Below are positions 33,332 to 43,904 of a DNA stretch of 64,000 nt, piece by piece (positions within the stretch are counted from its first letter, which is position 1; the number at the start of each line of letters is the position of its first letter). The notes beneath the pieces were generated by a model. It was given only the letters and a program-made list of their open reading frames with translations, was not told the DNA's origin and did no database searches. Made by a program: the position numbers and the translations under genes. Source of the DNA: Viola odorata (taxonomy: Eukaryota; Streptophyta; Magnoliopsida; Malpighiales; Violaceae); the NCBI GenBank assembly GCA_963691705.1, contig OY829538.1, positions 47,271,151-47,335,150 of the forward strand, written 5' to 3'.

Positions 33332-33834
33332 ATTTAGTAGACTTTATTTATATTATTTTAGGGTTTCAGAACTTATTTAGAAGGGTGGCTTGTTGCCATT
33401 TTCGTTTAAGTCATTATTTAGAAACTAAACTAGTTTCCATTTTTGGAATTAGGGTTTAACGCTTCATTAAAAAGGAGCCGCCCATGTTATTTTTCAGTCA
33501 GACTTGATTATTGATTATTGAAAGCAGATTGCTTTGGATTCCTATCCACTAGTTCTAGATGAACCTTGCAACTAATTGAGTTTCGTGCATTCGATTAGCT
33601 TGTCAAGTAAAACTTGAAAGCACCTCTCATTGAGTCACTCATTCTTTGGATTGCCAAGCATTGCGACTTGGAGGTTCAAAGGTTTGACGCAAGATCCTCA
33701 AGGGATTCGGCGTGGATTGCCAAGCATTGCGACTTGGAGGTTCACGTGCTTTCTTTGAGTTAAATTCCACATTGAAACCCACGTCGCTGGACAATGATCG
33801 AAGGAGGGGGTTCTAGATACTAAGGAATGTATCA
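33332..33834 (+). repeat. Crm1 3' LTR, second part
   Basis: It continues the LTR cut by Tat1. The first 210 bp are absent from the 5' LTR and include an AAAAGGAGCCGCCC and TATTTTTCAG region similar to SoloC. The rest matches 8905-9177 and ends GTATCA before CATTC. Confidence 0.84.
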
Positions 33835-34096
33835 CATTCGGATATTGATCAGATGGTGGGGGAGTATGATCCGCCGCACGAAAAATGATAGTGGAGTGGT
33901 AACGTACTCCATTTGGATATTGATGAAATAGTGGGGGAGCATGATCCGCCACACGAAAAATGATGGTGGAGTGGTAACGTACTCCATTCGGATATTGATT
34001 AGATGGTGGGGGAGTATGATCCGCCGCATGAAAAATGATGGTGGAGTGGTAACGTACTCCATTCGGATATTGATAAGATGGTGGGGGAGTATGATC
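33835..34096 (-). repeat. 75-bp tandem array of Ogr1, right part
   Basis: GTGGTAACGTACTCC recurs at 33896, 33971 and 34046, exactly 75 bp apart, with GTATGATCCGCCGCA in each unit. Counting across the Crm1 excision, 8246 to 33896 is also 75 bp. Ogr2 has the homologous unit near 26030-26150. The array stops at TGATC, where Trim1 begins. Confidence 0.85.
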
Positions 34097-34277
34097 TGTT
34101 GGAGAAATAAAGACTCACTCGAGTCTCTCTTAATGGAATGATATTATCCGCTTTGGGCCTAAGCCCGCACGATTTTCACAAAAGGCCTCATTCCATTAAG
34201 AAGATCTACTCCTCTTATATTTAGACTTTATTTCTCTCATCTTTCCGATGTGGGACTTTGGTTCACACACCCCAACA
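34097..34277 (-). repeat. Trim1 3' LTR (181 bp)
   Basis: In minus-strand sense it starts TGTTGGGGTGTGTG and ends TCTCCAACA. It is preceded by the purine tract CGAGGGGGAGAT. The short LTR and short internal region are as in TRIM elements. The second LTR is not in the window. Confidence 0.7.
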
Positions 34278-34496
34278 ATCTCCCCCTCGAACTAAGTACC
34301 ACCAAGCCCACCATCTGAGCCCGACAATCTCCCTCTCGAACGAAGCCCTACATAGTCCTCAACAGGACCCACCGACTTCAAGTTCCTCTTAGAGATTCAC
34401 CGTACTTTTTCCAGTTCGGCCCGGAGATTCATAGCGTGCCACCCACATCAAAGCCCATTACTCAGGCCCAGCCGAACCTTCGGCTCCGCTACCATT
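34278..34496 (-). mobile_element. Trim1 internal region, about 220 bp, with primer site
   Basis: It is non-coding. On the minus strand it begins with TGGTAGCGGAGCC (34482-34494), similar to the initiator-methionine tRNA site, and ends with a doubled GAGGGGGAGATTGTYGGG-type tract (about 34278-34291 and 34323-34340). No protein domain. Confidence 0.6.
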
Positions 34497-34737
34497 TGTT
34501 GGGAATTACTTGAGTAGAAGACCGAAAGATAACCTAGAATGAGAAAGATAAACGACAATAGACAAGACAAAAGGATTAACGTGGTATCGGTCTAGCCGCA
34601 CTCCACAAACCGCACAAATATTATTAGTCTTAATATTCGTTAGTTTTACAATTACAAGAGAGTCTATTTATAGGGAAAGGGCCGACCTCCATTCCCTATG
34701 GTAGCGATGTGGTATATCATACTCCACATACCCAACA
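34497..34737 (-). repeat. Cop2 3' LTR (241 bp)
   Basis: In minus-strand sense it runs from TGTTGGGTATGTGG to AATTCCCAACA, with a TATA box CTATAAATAG near 34667. It is directly preceded by the copia purine tract CCAAGTGGGAGAT. It abuts the Trim1 primer site. Confidence 0.8.
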
Positions 34738-34849
34738 ATCTCCCACTTGGAGACTGATCACAGGTCCACTCTCACTCATGTAACTCTAGTAAAACCCAAC
34801 AACATTAAGCAACTCTATATGTGCTGAGCCTTCTTTAACAGTCAGTTCT
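34738..34849 (-). mobile_element. Cop2 3' untranslated region and polypurine tract
   Basis: About 100 bp between the stop of the Cop2 polyprotein gene and its 3' LTR. GTTCT at 34845-34849 is the Tat2 target duplication, with its partner at 63339-63343. The gene continues on the far side of Tat2. Confidence 0.8.
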
Positions 34850-35363
34850 TGATAACAATTGATGAAACACCAAGGGTACATTCGTCTTCTCACCCAAAGT
34901 CAAAGTCGGATCCCTGTAGGCCTTCACTGGCGGCAGCACCCGGCTACCGCCCTCGTCGGACTGAGGAATCCTGGGATGGTCAACATCAGCGGGGGGGACC
35001 CACACGGCATTTTCCTATCCCAGGTGGCCCGACAACGTCTCACTGGCGATATCCCGACGGTGATATCTTATCCGGCTGACGTATGTTGATGTCATCTTGG
35101 GCGTTATCTCCCTTCGCTAACGCCCACCCCTAGGGTAACACCTTTTCTTTTGCTTATAAATACCACTCATGTCTAGATCAAAGGTAAGATTAAAATTACT
35201 ACTAAAATCTCTGCCAAATTTCACAGCCATACTAACGTAAGCATCGGAGTGTCTACGCCGGAGTCCCCCCTCCGGCACTTTGCAGGTACGACGGACTGTC
35301 GCTACAGTAACTTCAAACGGCCATAGTCTCTACCCCGCCTCCCCAGAAGTCCGAATCTTATCA
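34850..35363 (+). repeat. Tat2 5' LTR (514 bp)
   Basis: TGATAACAATTG to CTTATCA. TATA CTTATAAATACC is near 35154. The bZIP-like site reads TGATGTCA here (35087-35094) and TGACGTCA in the 3' LTR. A CGCCGGAG stem-loop is at 35256-35277. Confidence 0.9.
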
Positions 35364-35366
35364 AAT

Positions 35367-35384
35367 TGGTGCTTTCATTGAGAG
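35367..35384 (+). other. Tat2 primer binding site position
   Basis: TGGTGCTTTCATTGAGAG starts three bases after the LTR, the expected place. I could not match it to a tRNA. Confidence 0.5.
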
Positions 35385-35449
35385 CTTTGGTTCTAATTAA
35401 GTGAGCGTCCTTAATAGCCAAGCTCAGTTCTTCTGGGAATTGGAAGATT

Positions 35450-37454
35450 ATGGCTTCTGATTCAGATTCGCCATTGTCTTAGTCCTCTAGCCTTCCATTT
35501 GATACCCGCAAGCGACTTTTCCCTTTCACCACTTCTGATGCCCCAACCGCGACGCAAGAGATTCCCCCAGGAATGTTGGATCTCTCTTTCGAACAAACAA
35601 TGGGAATATTTGTGTCCCAGCCGTATACTCCTTTATCCCAGATAGCGGGGCCCAGTCATTTTACTCCCCAGTCAAGGGGATCCGTGATAGACAGCGCGAA
35701 TAACCCTTTTGCGAGCTCGATTTCAGCCCTTCGTGCCCAATTGGACCACTTAACAGAACTGGCTACCAGATTCATGCCTAGTGCCTCTGGATCAGGCGTC
35801 CCATCCCAGTTTGATTTTACTCCATCCATCATCACATAACGATCGTTGTCGTCCCCGTTGCGTACGAATGCCCCTCCGACGTTGCCTGCATTGAATGCGC
35901 GAGTCAGTCTTGTACAATTTGCTCATAGGACAGTGGAGCCATACGTGCCACACGCGCCTTTGCTTCCTATTCCCCAGGAGGAGCGACAATGGCGTGATGA
36001 TGACAGAGGTCGTTGGGACAGTAGGAGGAATGAAAAGGATAGAGACATATCTCCTAGAGGGAGTGAAAGATCCAGCAGTAGGAGGCATCGAACTCGCTCG
36101 CCAAGGAGTCGCAGCCCGTCTCCAAGGCGGCATCATGGTAGAAATCCGCGAGATCATAGGTGTCATTTGGAGGTATCCCCACCTCAATATGCGCGTGAGA
36201 TTCTTGATGATACTTCTGGCCACCCCTTTAGCCAACGCATAAGGCGTCACAGAGTCAGCCGACATGTGAAGCTCCCCTCAGAATCCTCTAACGGCACTAG
36301 AGATCCCATTTCTCACCTTAACAAGGTGAAGGACTTTGTGCAATTTCAAACCCACAATGACGCTACTTTGTGTCAGATATTTGTAATGACCATGTCAGGG
36401 GTCGCACGCTTATGGTTCGAAGGTCTTCCGGGTAGGTCTATTGACAACTTTTCACAGCTGGAATCTAAATTCAGGAGTCGATTCAGTACCGCAGTCCCCA
36501 TCAGGAAGTCTGTTGCTGCCTTGTTTGACCTGCACAGAAAACCTCAAGAATCCTTGAGGAGTTTCCTCCATTATTTTGACACCGAGATGTCGCTAACGCC
36601 AGGTGTAACAGTTGAGTTTGCCATAGAAGCCCTAAAGCAAAATTATTGCTATGGAAAACTCCGAGATGCTTTAATGGTTGACCCTCCAGCAACCTTAGAT
36701 GCGTTAAGGTTGAAAGCCCACAAATATTAGGATGGAAGAAGAAGAGAATAGGGGCATGATTTGAAACATGCCGCCAGTCATGCCTCCAGTCCATAACGCT
36801 CCCATTTCAACAACTTCTGAGGATCGGTTCATCGATGATTACTCTCAGCGAAAGGATCACATTCCCAAGACCTCTAATAGGAGGAGAGGCAACTCCTCGA
36901 AGGGAAAGTCTGGTGACTCTTCAGCGCAGCGACAGGGAGATCCCCCTAAGGGACGAGTTTATGACTCAGACCTTCCTACCCTCATCTTACCTAGGGCGGA
37001 AATACTAGCGATAGTGGAACAGCGGAACCTGCCCATCCGTTATCCAGCCCTAGTGAGACTGGGGGTGACCTTGGGAAGAAGGGAAAATGCTTATTGCAAA
37101 TTTCACAAAGCTAAGAGACACTCTACGGAGGTGTGTAGAGAACTCAAATTGGCGATAGAGCGCCTGGTCGAAGAAGGTTATCTGGGAGAATTCGCCGTCA
37201 AAACGCGAGAAGAGGCTAAGGGTAACCCGACCAACAGGATAGCCGACGACAAGCCAACACCTTCCCGTGTCCTAGGCAACGTCGCTGGTCTTGCAGGAAG
37301 AGACAGGGAAACGCTCATGATTGATGACGAAGATGTCCCCATCATTAACATCATTGCTGGAGGCACACCTTATCTGGATGAGTCTTCACAGCTGAACCCG
37401 TGCCGGGGGATAAGCGGAAGTGAGTGGGCATGTCAATCGAAAGTGAGGCGATAA
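35450..37454 (+). pseudogene. gag: Tat2 gag, broken, with SR-like segment
   Basis: Gag of a Tat-lineage element. The ATG at 35450 (MASDSDSPL) is the first in the leader. Stops in frame at 35480 (TAG), 35837 (TAA) and 36728 (TAG). An arginine-serine segment (about 36080-36150: RSPRSRSPSPRRHHGR) precedes the capsid core, which reads DPISHLNKVKDFV, then FEGLPGRSIDNFSQL, then FRSRFSTAVP and KPQESLRSFLHYF (36305-36580). A frameshift near 36740-36770 moves reading to another frame, where YCKFHKAKRHSTEVC (37098-37142) is the zinc-like motif usual in this lineage. It overlaps or abuts the protease frame at 37424-37454. Confidence 0.85.
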
Positions 37455-37882
37455 GCGCCCTGGATCGTATGATATTATCTTTTTCTGAAGAGGACGAGAA
37501 GGGCGTGGTATATCCACACAATGATGCATTAGTAGTTAGGTCCATTATCGCTAGCCATGGAGTTAGAAGGACTCTGGTTGACAACGGAAGCGCCGTGAAC
37601 CTGTTTTCACTGGAAGCTTAAAATCTTATGAAGCGTCCTGATAACGAGCTTACGCCCTGTAAAAAACCCATTATTGGGGTAGACGGAGTCCCCATCCTAG
37701 TGACTGGAGTAACCACTTTGCCGGTATATTTTAAGGAAGATACCTCCAAGCGGTCGGAGGAGCTCCTGTTCTTGGTGGTGGATCTAAATCTGCCTTATAA
37801 CGCCATATTGGGACGACCATTCCTCAACCGTTTAGGAGCAGCGATATCGCAAAAATATCTGAGATTGAAGTATCCTGCCTAG
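37424..37882 (+). pseudogene. pro: Tat2 aspartic protease, one stop
   Basis: The catalytic block is TLVDNGSAVNLF (about 37573-37608), where the aspartate is the active-site residue. The flap and later parts follow: PIIGVDGVPILVTGV, then PYNAILGRPFLNRLGA (about 37795-37845). One TAA at 37619-37621 splits the frame; reading continues in the same frame to 37880. It would mature the Gag-Pol polyprotein. Confidence 0.85.
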
Positions 37883-38394
37883 GACGGTGTGGTCTCAATC
37901 CAGGGTAATTAGAAGTTATCGGCTGAATGCTACCTGCTCATGACTCAGAAGAGTTGCGATAGGTATGTATACGTGACAGTGGATCCATATAAACAAAATG
38001 ATGAGAAACGCACTCAGCCCGTGGACAAAATGACTCACGTCCCACTTAGCGGGGTAGATGAGGCTGTATTCCTGGCTAGCGATAGCCTCAGTCCGGAGGA
38101 AAGCTTCTAGTTAGCCCAGTTATTGAACAAAGGCAAAGGGGAGTTTGTATGGAAACCATCTGACATGCCTGGTATCTCGCGGGAGGTAGCAGAACATCGA
38201 CTTAATGTTAACCCTGACGCAAAATCGGTTCAGCAGAAACGACGTGCTTTCTCTACCGAAAAAGTAACTGCTGTTGACAAAGAAGTAGCAAAACTTCTCG
38301 ACGCTGGCTTTATTCGAGAAGTGCAATATCCCACCTGGTTGGCTAACCCTGTCCTAGTTCCCAAGCCCAGCGGAGAGTGGCGCATGCGCATTGA
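37883..38394 (+). pseudogene. pol: Tat2 RT, N-terminal part, cut by Ath2
   Basis: Same frame as the protease. It contains the linker, two TAG stops (near 37910 and 38108), then FSTEKVTAVDKEVAKLL, FIREVQYPTWLANPV and the fingers block PSGEWRMRID. Ath2 is inserted after ATTGA (38390-38394), inside the isoleucine-aspartate codons of this block. The rest of RT resumes at 51004. Confidence 0.88.
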
Positions 38395-39929
38395 TGATCG
38401 TCACTCAAAAGTAATATTTTCTGCTAGCAAAATGCACAATAAATGTGTATAGGGGCAATCAGAGTCGAACCACAAGGATTAATGGTAATATTCTGTTCAT
38501 AGTGCATGTCCAGGTCTAAACAGTAACAAGTAACACTGGGGGGGGGGGGGGGGTTTGAGGCTGGCTAATAAAATTAACCAGCGAGAATTGGATACTAAAG
38601 CTGACAAGTGAACTAAATAAAGTAAAAATTATCTAAAGGCAATAAAACAGTATCACAAGAGGGGTAAATCAGATAATAGGAAAGAGTCTTAGCAAAGTGA
38701 TTCCGCGGGTTGTGTCTAGGCCTAGTTGGTCATCAGCTCAAGGATATTCCACTCTCACTATGCAGACGTGCTATAGAGACCAGGTACGCTTAGGCCTCCT
38801 GTCTACCTTCGTAAGAGAAGTCTCGCCCAAGGTACGCTTATAGGAGAGACCTTGACACTCCGTCCTTCCCCAAGGTTCGTTTATGGGGAGATCCAGAGGC
38901 CCATGAAGTGGAGGAAGACACGTCTAGGGCAAGACGTTGTCAGATCCACCCTAGTTAACCTCCAGCCCTAGCTGGATTGGACCAGCAGCCTGATGACTCT
39001 GGGCTAGGTGCCTACTGATTCTAAAGAAATGGTAGTAATTACAAAGGAAAATACAACAGTTGATCAGGCTTCTATAGATCCAATGCAATATGACAGTAAA
39101 ATGGCAAGAGATTAAATACACGCATAAGAGTTTATGAAGAACATTAAGGCTTCACAACTACCCTTGCAACCCTTGGAAAAACCTTTGCTAAGACGAAAGG
39201 ATCTAGCTACTCATACTCATAATAACATAAATATAAATAGATTTGATAACAAGCATAAAAGGAAAACAAGAAAATGGGAAGAAAACTATTAAATACCAGC
39301 CGGAGCTGAAAAGCTCCGGTGAAAGAGTAAGGCTGGCCGGCGGCTACAGCTTGAAGATGGAGGAACAAATCCCAAAGAAGGGAGAAAAATAGAAGGTATG
39401 CTGATTTCTACCTCCTACCAATGTTGCTTACCCTAAAAATCCTAAAGTTACTGTTTATATACAACCCTAAGCTAACTAGAGGACAAATCCAGCTAAGAGA
39501 AGAGGACAAAACGGGAGGAAAGGGACGGCTGGGCTGGACCACGTCCCAGGGAGAATATTCCTAGGATGCTCAAAAGGGATCAGAGAGGAATCTTGCTGGC
39601 GTCTCTCTTCGTGCGCTCCAAGGAGGATTGCAAGCACGTGCGGCTTCTGAACGAGGGCAAAACGCAACACTTTTCGGCTTCACAGATAGTCCAGGGCTGG
39701 ACATGAATGCGCGCAACTAGGGCTCGACTGAGGAAATACGTCTAGGCCGCGACGAAGACTGGGAGACTTCCAAAACTGCTCAATTCCATCCCAATGCGTG
39801 TGCTTTCTGTCTTTTTCTCCTCCAGGGCTAGATCTGGTAAAAGTATTGAAAACAGAGCAAGTTAGTAGCATCAAGGAGGGAAAACATACAAAATTTGAGG
39901 GAAAATATCTAGAAAACACACGCATATCA
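38395..39929 (-). repeat. Ath2 3' LTR (1535 bp)
   Basis: In sense direction TGATATGCG to GTGACGATCA. It contains a G16 run (38538-38553, plus strand) that is a short GGGGAGG in the other LTR. TATATAAA on the minus strand near 39450. Confidence 0.9.
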
Positions 39930-41709
39930 AACATCCCCACACTGGCCAATGCTCGCCCTCGAGCATCAATCAAAACTTAAAACCACCCCAAGTCACCCAC
40001 GACATGCTTCCAACGAGACACAAGAGCAAGGATCCTTAGGATCAGACCAAGCTGCGACACAACAGACCTTGCCTAGATGCACACCTGCGTTAAACCAAAA
40101 GGATGACGACCCTAGAGATTAAACTTTTCCACATCCAGGCCTAAACAGAAGCAATCCTCACTGGTCGCGTTTACACTCGCTCTCATAAGCAGGGGCCATG
40201 TGTTTAAATCACTCAAACTAATGCAATGACACAACAGAACACACAATTTGCACATCAATCCAAGTAGCGATCCACATGCATAGGCAATCATTCGATCTAA
40301 ACGACTTTGCAATAGGGGGAAAGAAAGAACAGTGAAAGAGGTGGCTGAGGAAGAGATGAGAGATGAAATGAAACCCGAAATGTTTCCTTGGCTGAAAGAA
40401 GCAAATTGGCAAGGTAGCGCTCGTCGAGGGCTGGACGGAAGATGAGGGCTAGACAACTGGTACTTCTTCTAGAGAGGGGAGTTTCTTTCTTTGATAATAT
40501 ACTGGCAGGTTCTTTGCTCACTTATGTTCGTGCCTCGATCCTTTATTGCTTTTTTTTTTTTTTTTTTTTTTTTCTTTTGAAGATATCGAGGCCACGAACC
40601 TTGGGCTTGGATTTCTCATGGCTAGGGCGAGGCATTTCTGCTATTGCTTCCATTTTTCCATTCTGATGTTGCTGGCCCTTTTTCCTACTTTCAGCACTGC
40701 GATTTTAATGTATCTTCCCCACACTTCGGCTTGGTTGTGTTGTCTAGCCCTCGACATCGCCCTCTTCGAACTCTACCTCACCTGCCAAGGAAAAGATGAA
40801 TGAATCAGCTCAAATGGTTAAGAAAATAGGGTGAGAAGGGGGTGTCGGGGTCTAGAGATGGAGAGAAGAAGATGGCAAAAAACAAAGGAGAAGAGAAGCA
40901 AAAAGAAATTTTTACAAAGTCTTTTGTCCTTTCGACGCTTTCCTATGACTAATGGTGTCCGCACCCAGGGATATCATGCAAATTTAGTGCTTTGCTAAGC
41001 CATGCAACTATTCACATATGAATAAAAATATATCGTTGAGGCTCAATCCTGCTCACAAGGTTCAATTTTGATTGCAACTATCTAGACCTAGATGTGGACA
41101 TAAGGGGCAACAAGCAAAGACTGCGTGACTAGGCCTAGACTGATAAAAAGTACCTTTTTCATGTGCGCAAGCTGGAAGTGTGTGTCCATGCCTTGGGGGT
41201 TTTAAAACAAAACTGGCAGTGCAAAAAGATAGCTGGAAAAATCCGAGAAAAATCTGAGAAAATCCGCATCATGCAGTCATGCAACAAACATGAAAATAAA
41301 CATGCGTTCACACACAAAAATTAAAAAGCAAGCAAGGATAAAGTCCCTCCCCACACTTAGGCTTCGCATTGTCCTCAATGCGGGAAGGGCACACAAACAC
41401 AGAAGTTCAATTTTAAAGAGAAGTACAAGACAGAAATTTAAAACCCTCCACGAGGGTGGAACGATTGTTCAGGGCGGGATTAATGGGGGGAAGATTACGG
41501 CGCGCGACTTCAGTAGTCAGATCACGGAGTTCAGTAAGGATTGCGTGGAGGAGCCTTTCAAGGGCTGGAGCATTGATGGACATAGGAGTGATATCGGGGG
41601 ATGCAGTCGCTGCTGGGCGGGAGCTACTAGCTGGGTCTGGAGGGGGCTGAGTAGAAGATTGTGCTTCCGAAGGCCAAGTAAACTTTCCACCGTGCTTTGC
41701 TCCAAAAAC
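39930..41709 (-). other. Ath2 3' UTR between env-like ORF and LTR
   Basis: Non-coding. The polypurine tract on the minus strand is AGTGTGGGGATGTT just before the LTR (39930-39945). A T24 run lies near 40550-40574. The plus-strand ORF 41290-41760 overlaps the end of the env-like frame and has no domain. Confidence 0.65.
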
Positions 41710-43332
41710 CTACTCTTTCTGGCTGGTGCAAACTGTACTGAAAGTCAAAACTTTGCGTGAGAGACAAAGGTGCCCCATCCGGTCAAGAGTTCTGAGGTCC
41801 AGAACCGTGTCCGGGACATGGGTTAAAGAGTTATGCTTAGCAAGGTCGAGACCAAGCAAATTAATGGGAAGCAGAGTGATAAGAGAACCAAAGGCGGGGC
41901 CTCGACTATTGTTTTGAATACCAGTGACAGTGGTGGCAACCCAAAAGCCTAAGTTAACTCTACATTTTTTATACATGCACCATAAAAAGAACAATTCTTG
42001 CAACGACAGCTGGCCTGAAGAAGTATGCTTACCTGCGAAGGTAAGGGCCAGATATCAGTGCAAGATACGCAGGCAAGGATCACTGATTTCATGAGCTTTG
42101 GCCAATTTCGGGCTAAAGGTGGTATTGGGTTTGCCAGTTAGCTCTCGAAACGCCGAATTATCATCAAAGTCATCAGGATAATTAGTCAAAGCAGATGTAT
42201 ATGTATCAGAGCTCAAATCAGAAGCAGTAACAAAACCCAAGGCATAGTTAAATTCATCAATAGACATGGGGAGCCATTTTTTCATCAACCTAAAACTAAT
42301 AGCTTCCGGGGCAGACAAATCAGGGGCAGCCTTACCTCTAGACTTAAAATGCTCAGAGACAGTCCAAAATGAAGTAAAGAACTCTAGGGAGAGCTCGACA
42401 AAGTTCGGATGCTCGAGGAAGAACAGCACTTCCCACCCAATATTGGCAATAAACTCCTTAACTCTTGACCCTACATGCATCTTTTCAAGAAAACTCATAT
42501 CTAGGCGTGCACAAGGGCGCACGCCTTTCGTGAGCAACACAGCTAGCCTATCTAAAGATGACTTATCATTAAACTTAACCCAACCAGCAGAAGGGATAGA
42601 AGTCACCTGGGAAGGTTGAGGGGTGGACGCGAAAGACGGCGTCGAGACCTCGACCGAGGGCTTGGCCTTTTTGGCAGTAGAGACCTTGGCTTTCCCCTTG
42701 CTGGATGGTGGTGCTTTGCGCTTCTGGGTAGTCGGAGTGGGTTCATCCTCCGGCGCTGGTGGAACTTTTGCCGTGGATTTGGGCTCAAGGGTTTGCTCAG
42801 CTGGGCCAGACTCGGTTGTCTCTTCGCTGGCGCCCTCAATGTTCTCTTCTTCTTCTCTTCCATCACCACTGACATCCATGGCATCCTTCCCTTCAACTTC
42901 AAGCTCCGGGGCAACCTCAGAACCAGGGGATTCAGTTTCCCCATCAGATCCAGAGATGAGAACCTCTTTCAGCACCTTCGACACCGTGAGTTCGCGTTTG
43001 GCCGCGGGAGAGGCCTTGGCTTTCGTGGGGCGAGAGCTTTTGGTGGTGGTGTGACGCACTGGAGCCCTAGATTTGCCGGATCTGGTCATGGGTCAGAGTT
43101 GAGGAATGGCAATGGTGGCGTCGGGCTCCTTTCTAGGAGAATCGACGGCGGCAGACTCGGTGGCTGGAGGTTGTGAGAGAGGAGTAGTAGGTGGAGGTAG
43201 AGTGAGAAAGGGTAAAGGAGATGGGTTTTCACTATGTGTAGTGGAAGAAGAAGAAACCACGGGGCTATGAGGTGGAGCGTTAGGGCTAGAGCCAGAGGTG
43301 TTTCTGTGGGCCATCTTCTTCACTCTTACCAT
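41710..43332 (-). pseudogene. Ath2 env-like / putative plant transposon ORF, two stops
   Basis: This is the extra ORF found downstream of integrase in Athila elements, often called env-like. Its function is unproven. The start is MVRVKKMAHRNT at 43332. An unstructured S/P-rich region is followed by a basic, proline-rich stretch (about 42640-42770), then a conserved-looking domain: FLEKMHVGSRVKEFIA, then FVELSLEFFTSFW and FGS-type residues toward the end. It reads in a single frame from 43332 to 41710 with two TGA codons (43093 and 42055) and no frameshift. I see no convincing signal peptide or transmembrane pair, so a viral-type envelope protein is not shown. Confidence 0.75.
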
Positions 43333-43904
43333 GGTGAAAGGTTGGTGGTGAGGTGAAAAAGAGAGAAGAAAGAGATGGTAGAGATGGTGAGTTGTTTGGG
43401 TGAAAGGGATGTGTGAGAGAAGTGAGGCTAACAAGGCGTAAAAAGGGGAGGGATGGGAAGAGATAGAGACGGATGGAGGGAATCACGCTGTCAGACGTGA
43501 TCCGCGTCTGACACAGTGTAGACGTGGCGCGCTGAGGTTTGGCGTTGCGCCCCTTGTCAGTGTCCACCTGCAAAAAGGTAAGTGAATTCAAATTTCAAAT
43601 GCACATGAAAACGAAAAGATAAAAGGGAAAGAGGGAAAATAAAAATAAAGATAATAAATGGATAAACATGGAAAGGAAACAAGGAAATTAATGGCATGTA
43701 TGGTAAAAAGAGAAATAAATTAAATTCATATTAATTAAAAAAAAGAGCGCATGCATGGGCATAAATTATACAATCAGGCAGGAAATTAAATGCATGTTCA
43801 GGGCAAGAAAATAAAGAGAAGGGAAAGAGAGGGGAACGGCATGCGGGATGCCCGTTCAGTTGGCCTTGACATTTACGTCCAGGCCTGGACGTTCTCAACG
43901 GAGT
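43333..43904 (-). other. Ath2 spacer between integrase and env-like ORF
   Basis: AT-rich, no gene seen. It would hold any promoter or splice acceptor for the env-like ORF; a pyrimidine-rich TTTTTGCAG on the minus strand at 43570-43580 is a candidate acceptor. Confidence 0.4.

Larger units (their letters stand above)
8265..33834 (+). mobile_element. Crm1: CRM-like chromovirus (Ty3/gypsy), with nested insertions
   Basis: The 5' LTR starts TGATATGACC at 8265, the 3' LTR ends GTATCA at 33834, and both sides carry CATTC (8260-8264, 33835-33839). Excising the element and one duplication restores the exact 75-bp period of the Ogr1 array. Its own length without SoloC and Tat1 would be about 7.7 kb. 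Order: LTR, leader, gag, protease, RT, RNase H, integrase, C-terminal tail reaching into the 3' LTR. The clade call (CRM) rests on the absence of a chromodomain and on the tail in the LTR, and is provisional. Confidence 0.85.
4410..34096 (-). mobile_element. Ogr1: Ogre-like LTR retrotransposon, 3' end, interrupted by Crm1
   Basis: The minus strand carries a 2.2-kb 3' LTR (4410-6618), a polypurine tract and a long 3' untranslated region of tandem arrays (6619-8264 and 33835-34096). Crm1 (8265-33834) is inserted in the last array, and Trim1 cuts the element at 34097. LTR ends, polypurine tract and arrays are homologous to Ogr2, which is on the opposite strand. Any gag-pol would lie beyond Trim1 and Cop2, outside the window. 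Confidence 0.8.

Noticed and set aside
41290..41760. Plus-strand ORF of 156 aa
   Set aside because: Overlaps the 3' UTR and end of the env-like frame of Ath2 on the other strand, no domain.
42616..43176. Plus-strand ORFs of 143-186 aa
   Set aside because: They are opposite-strand shadows of the env-like ORF, with composition dictated by its biased codons.
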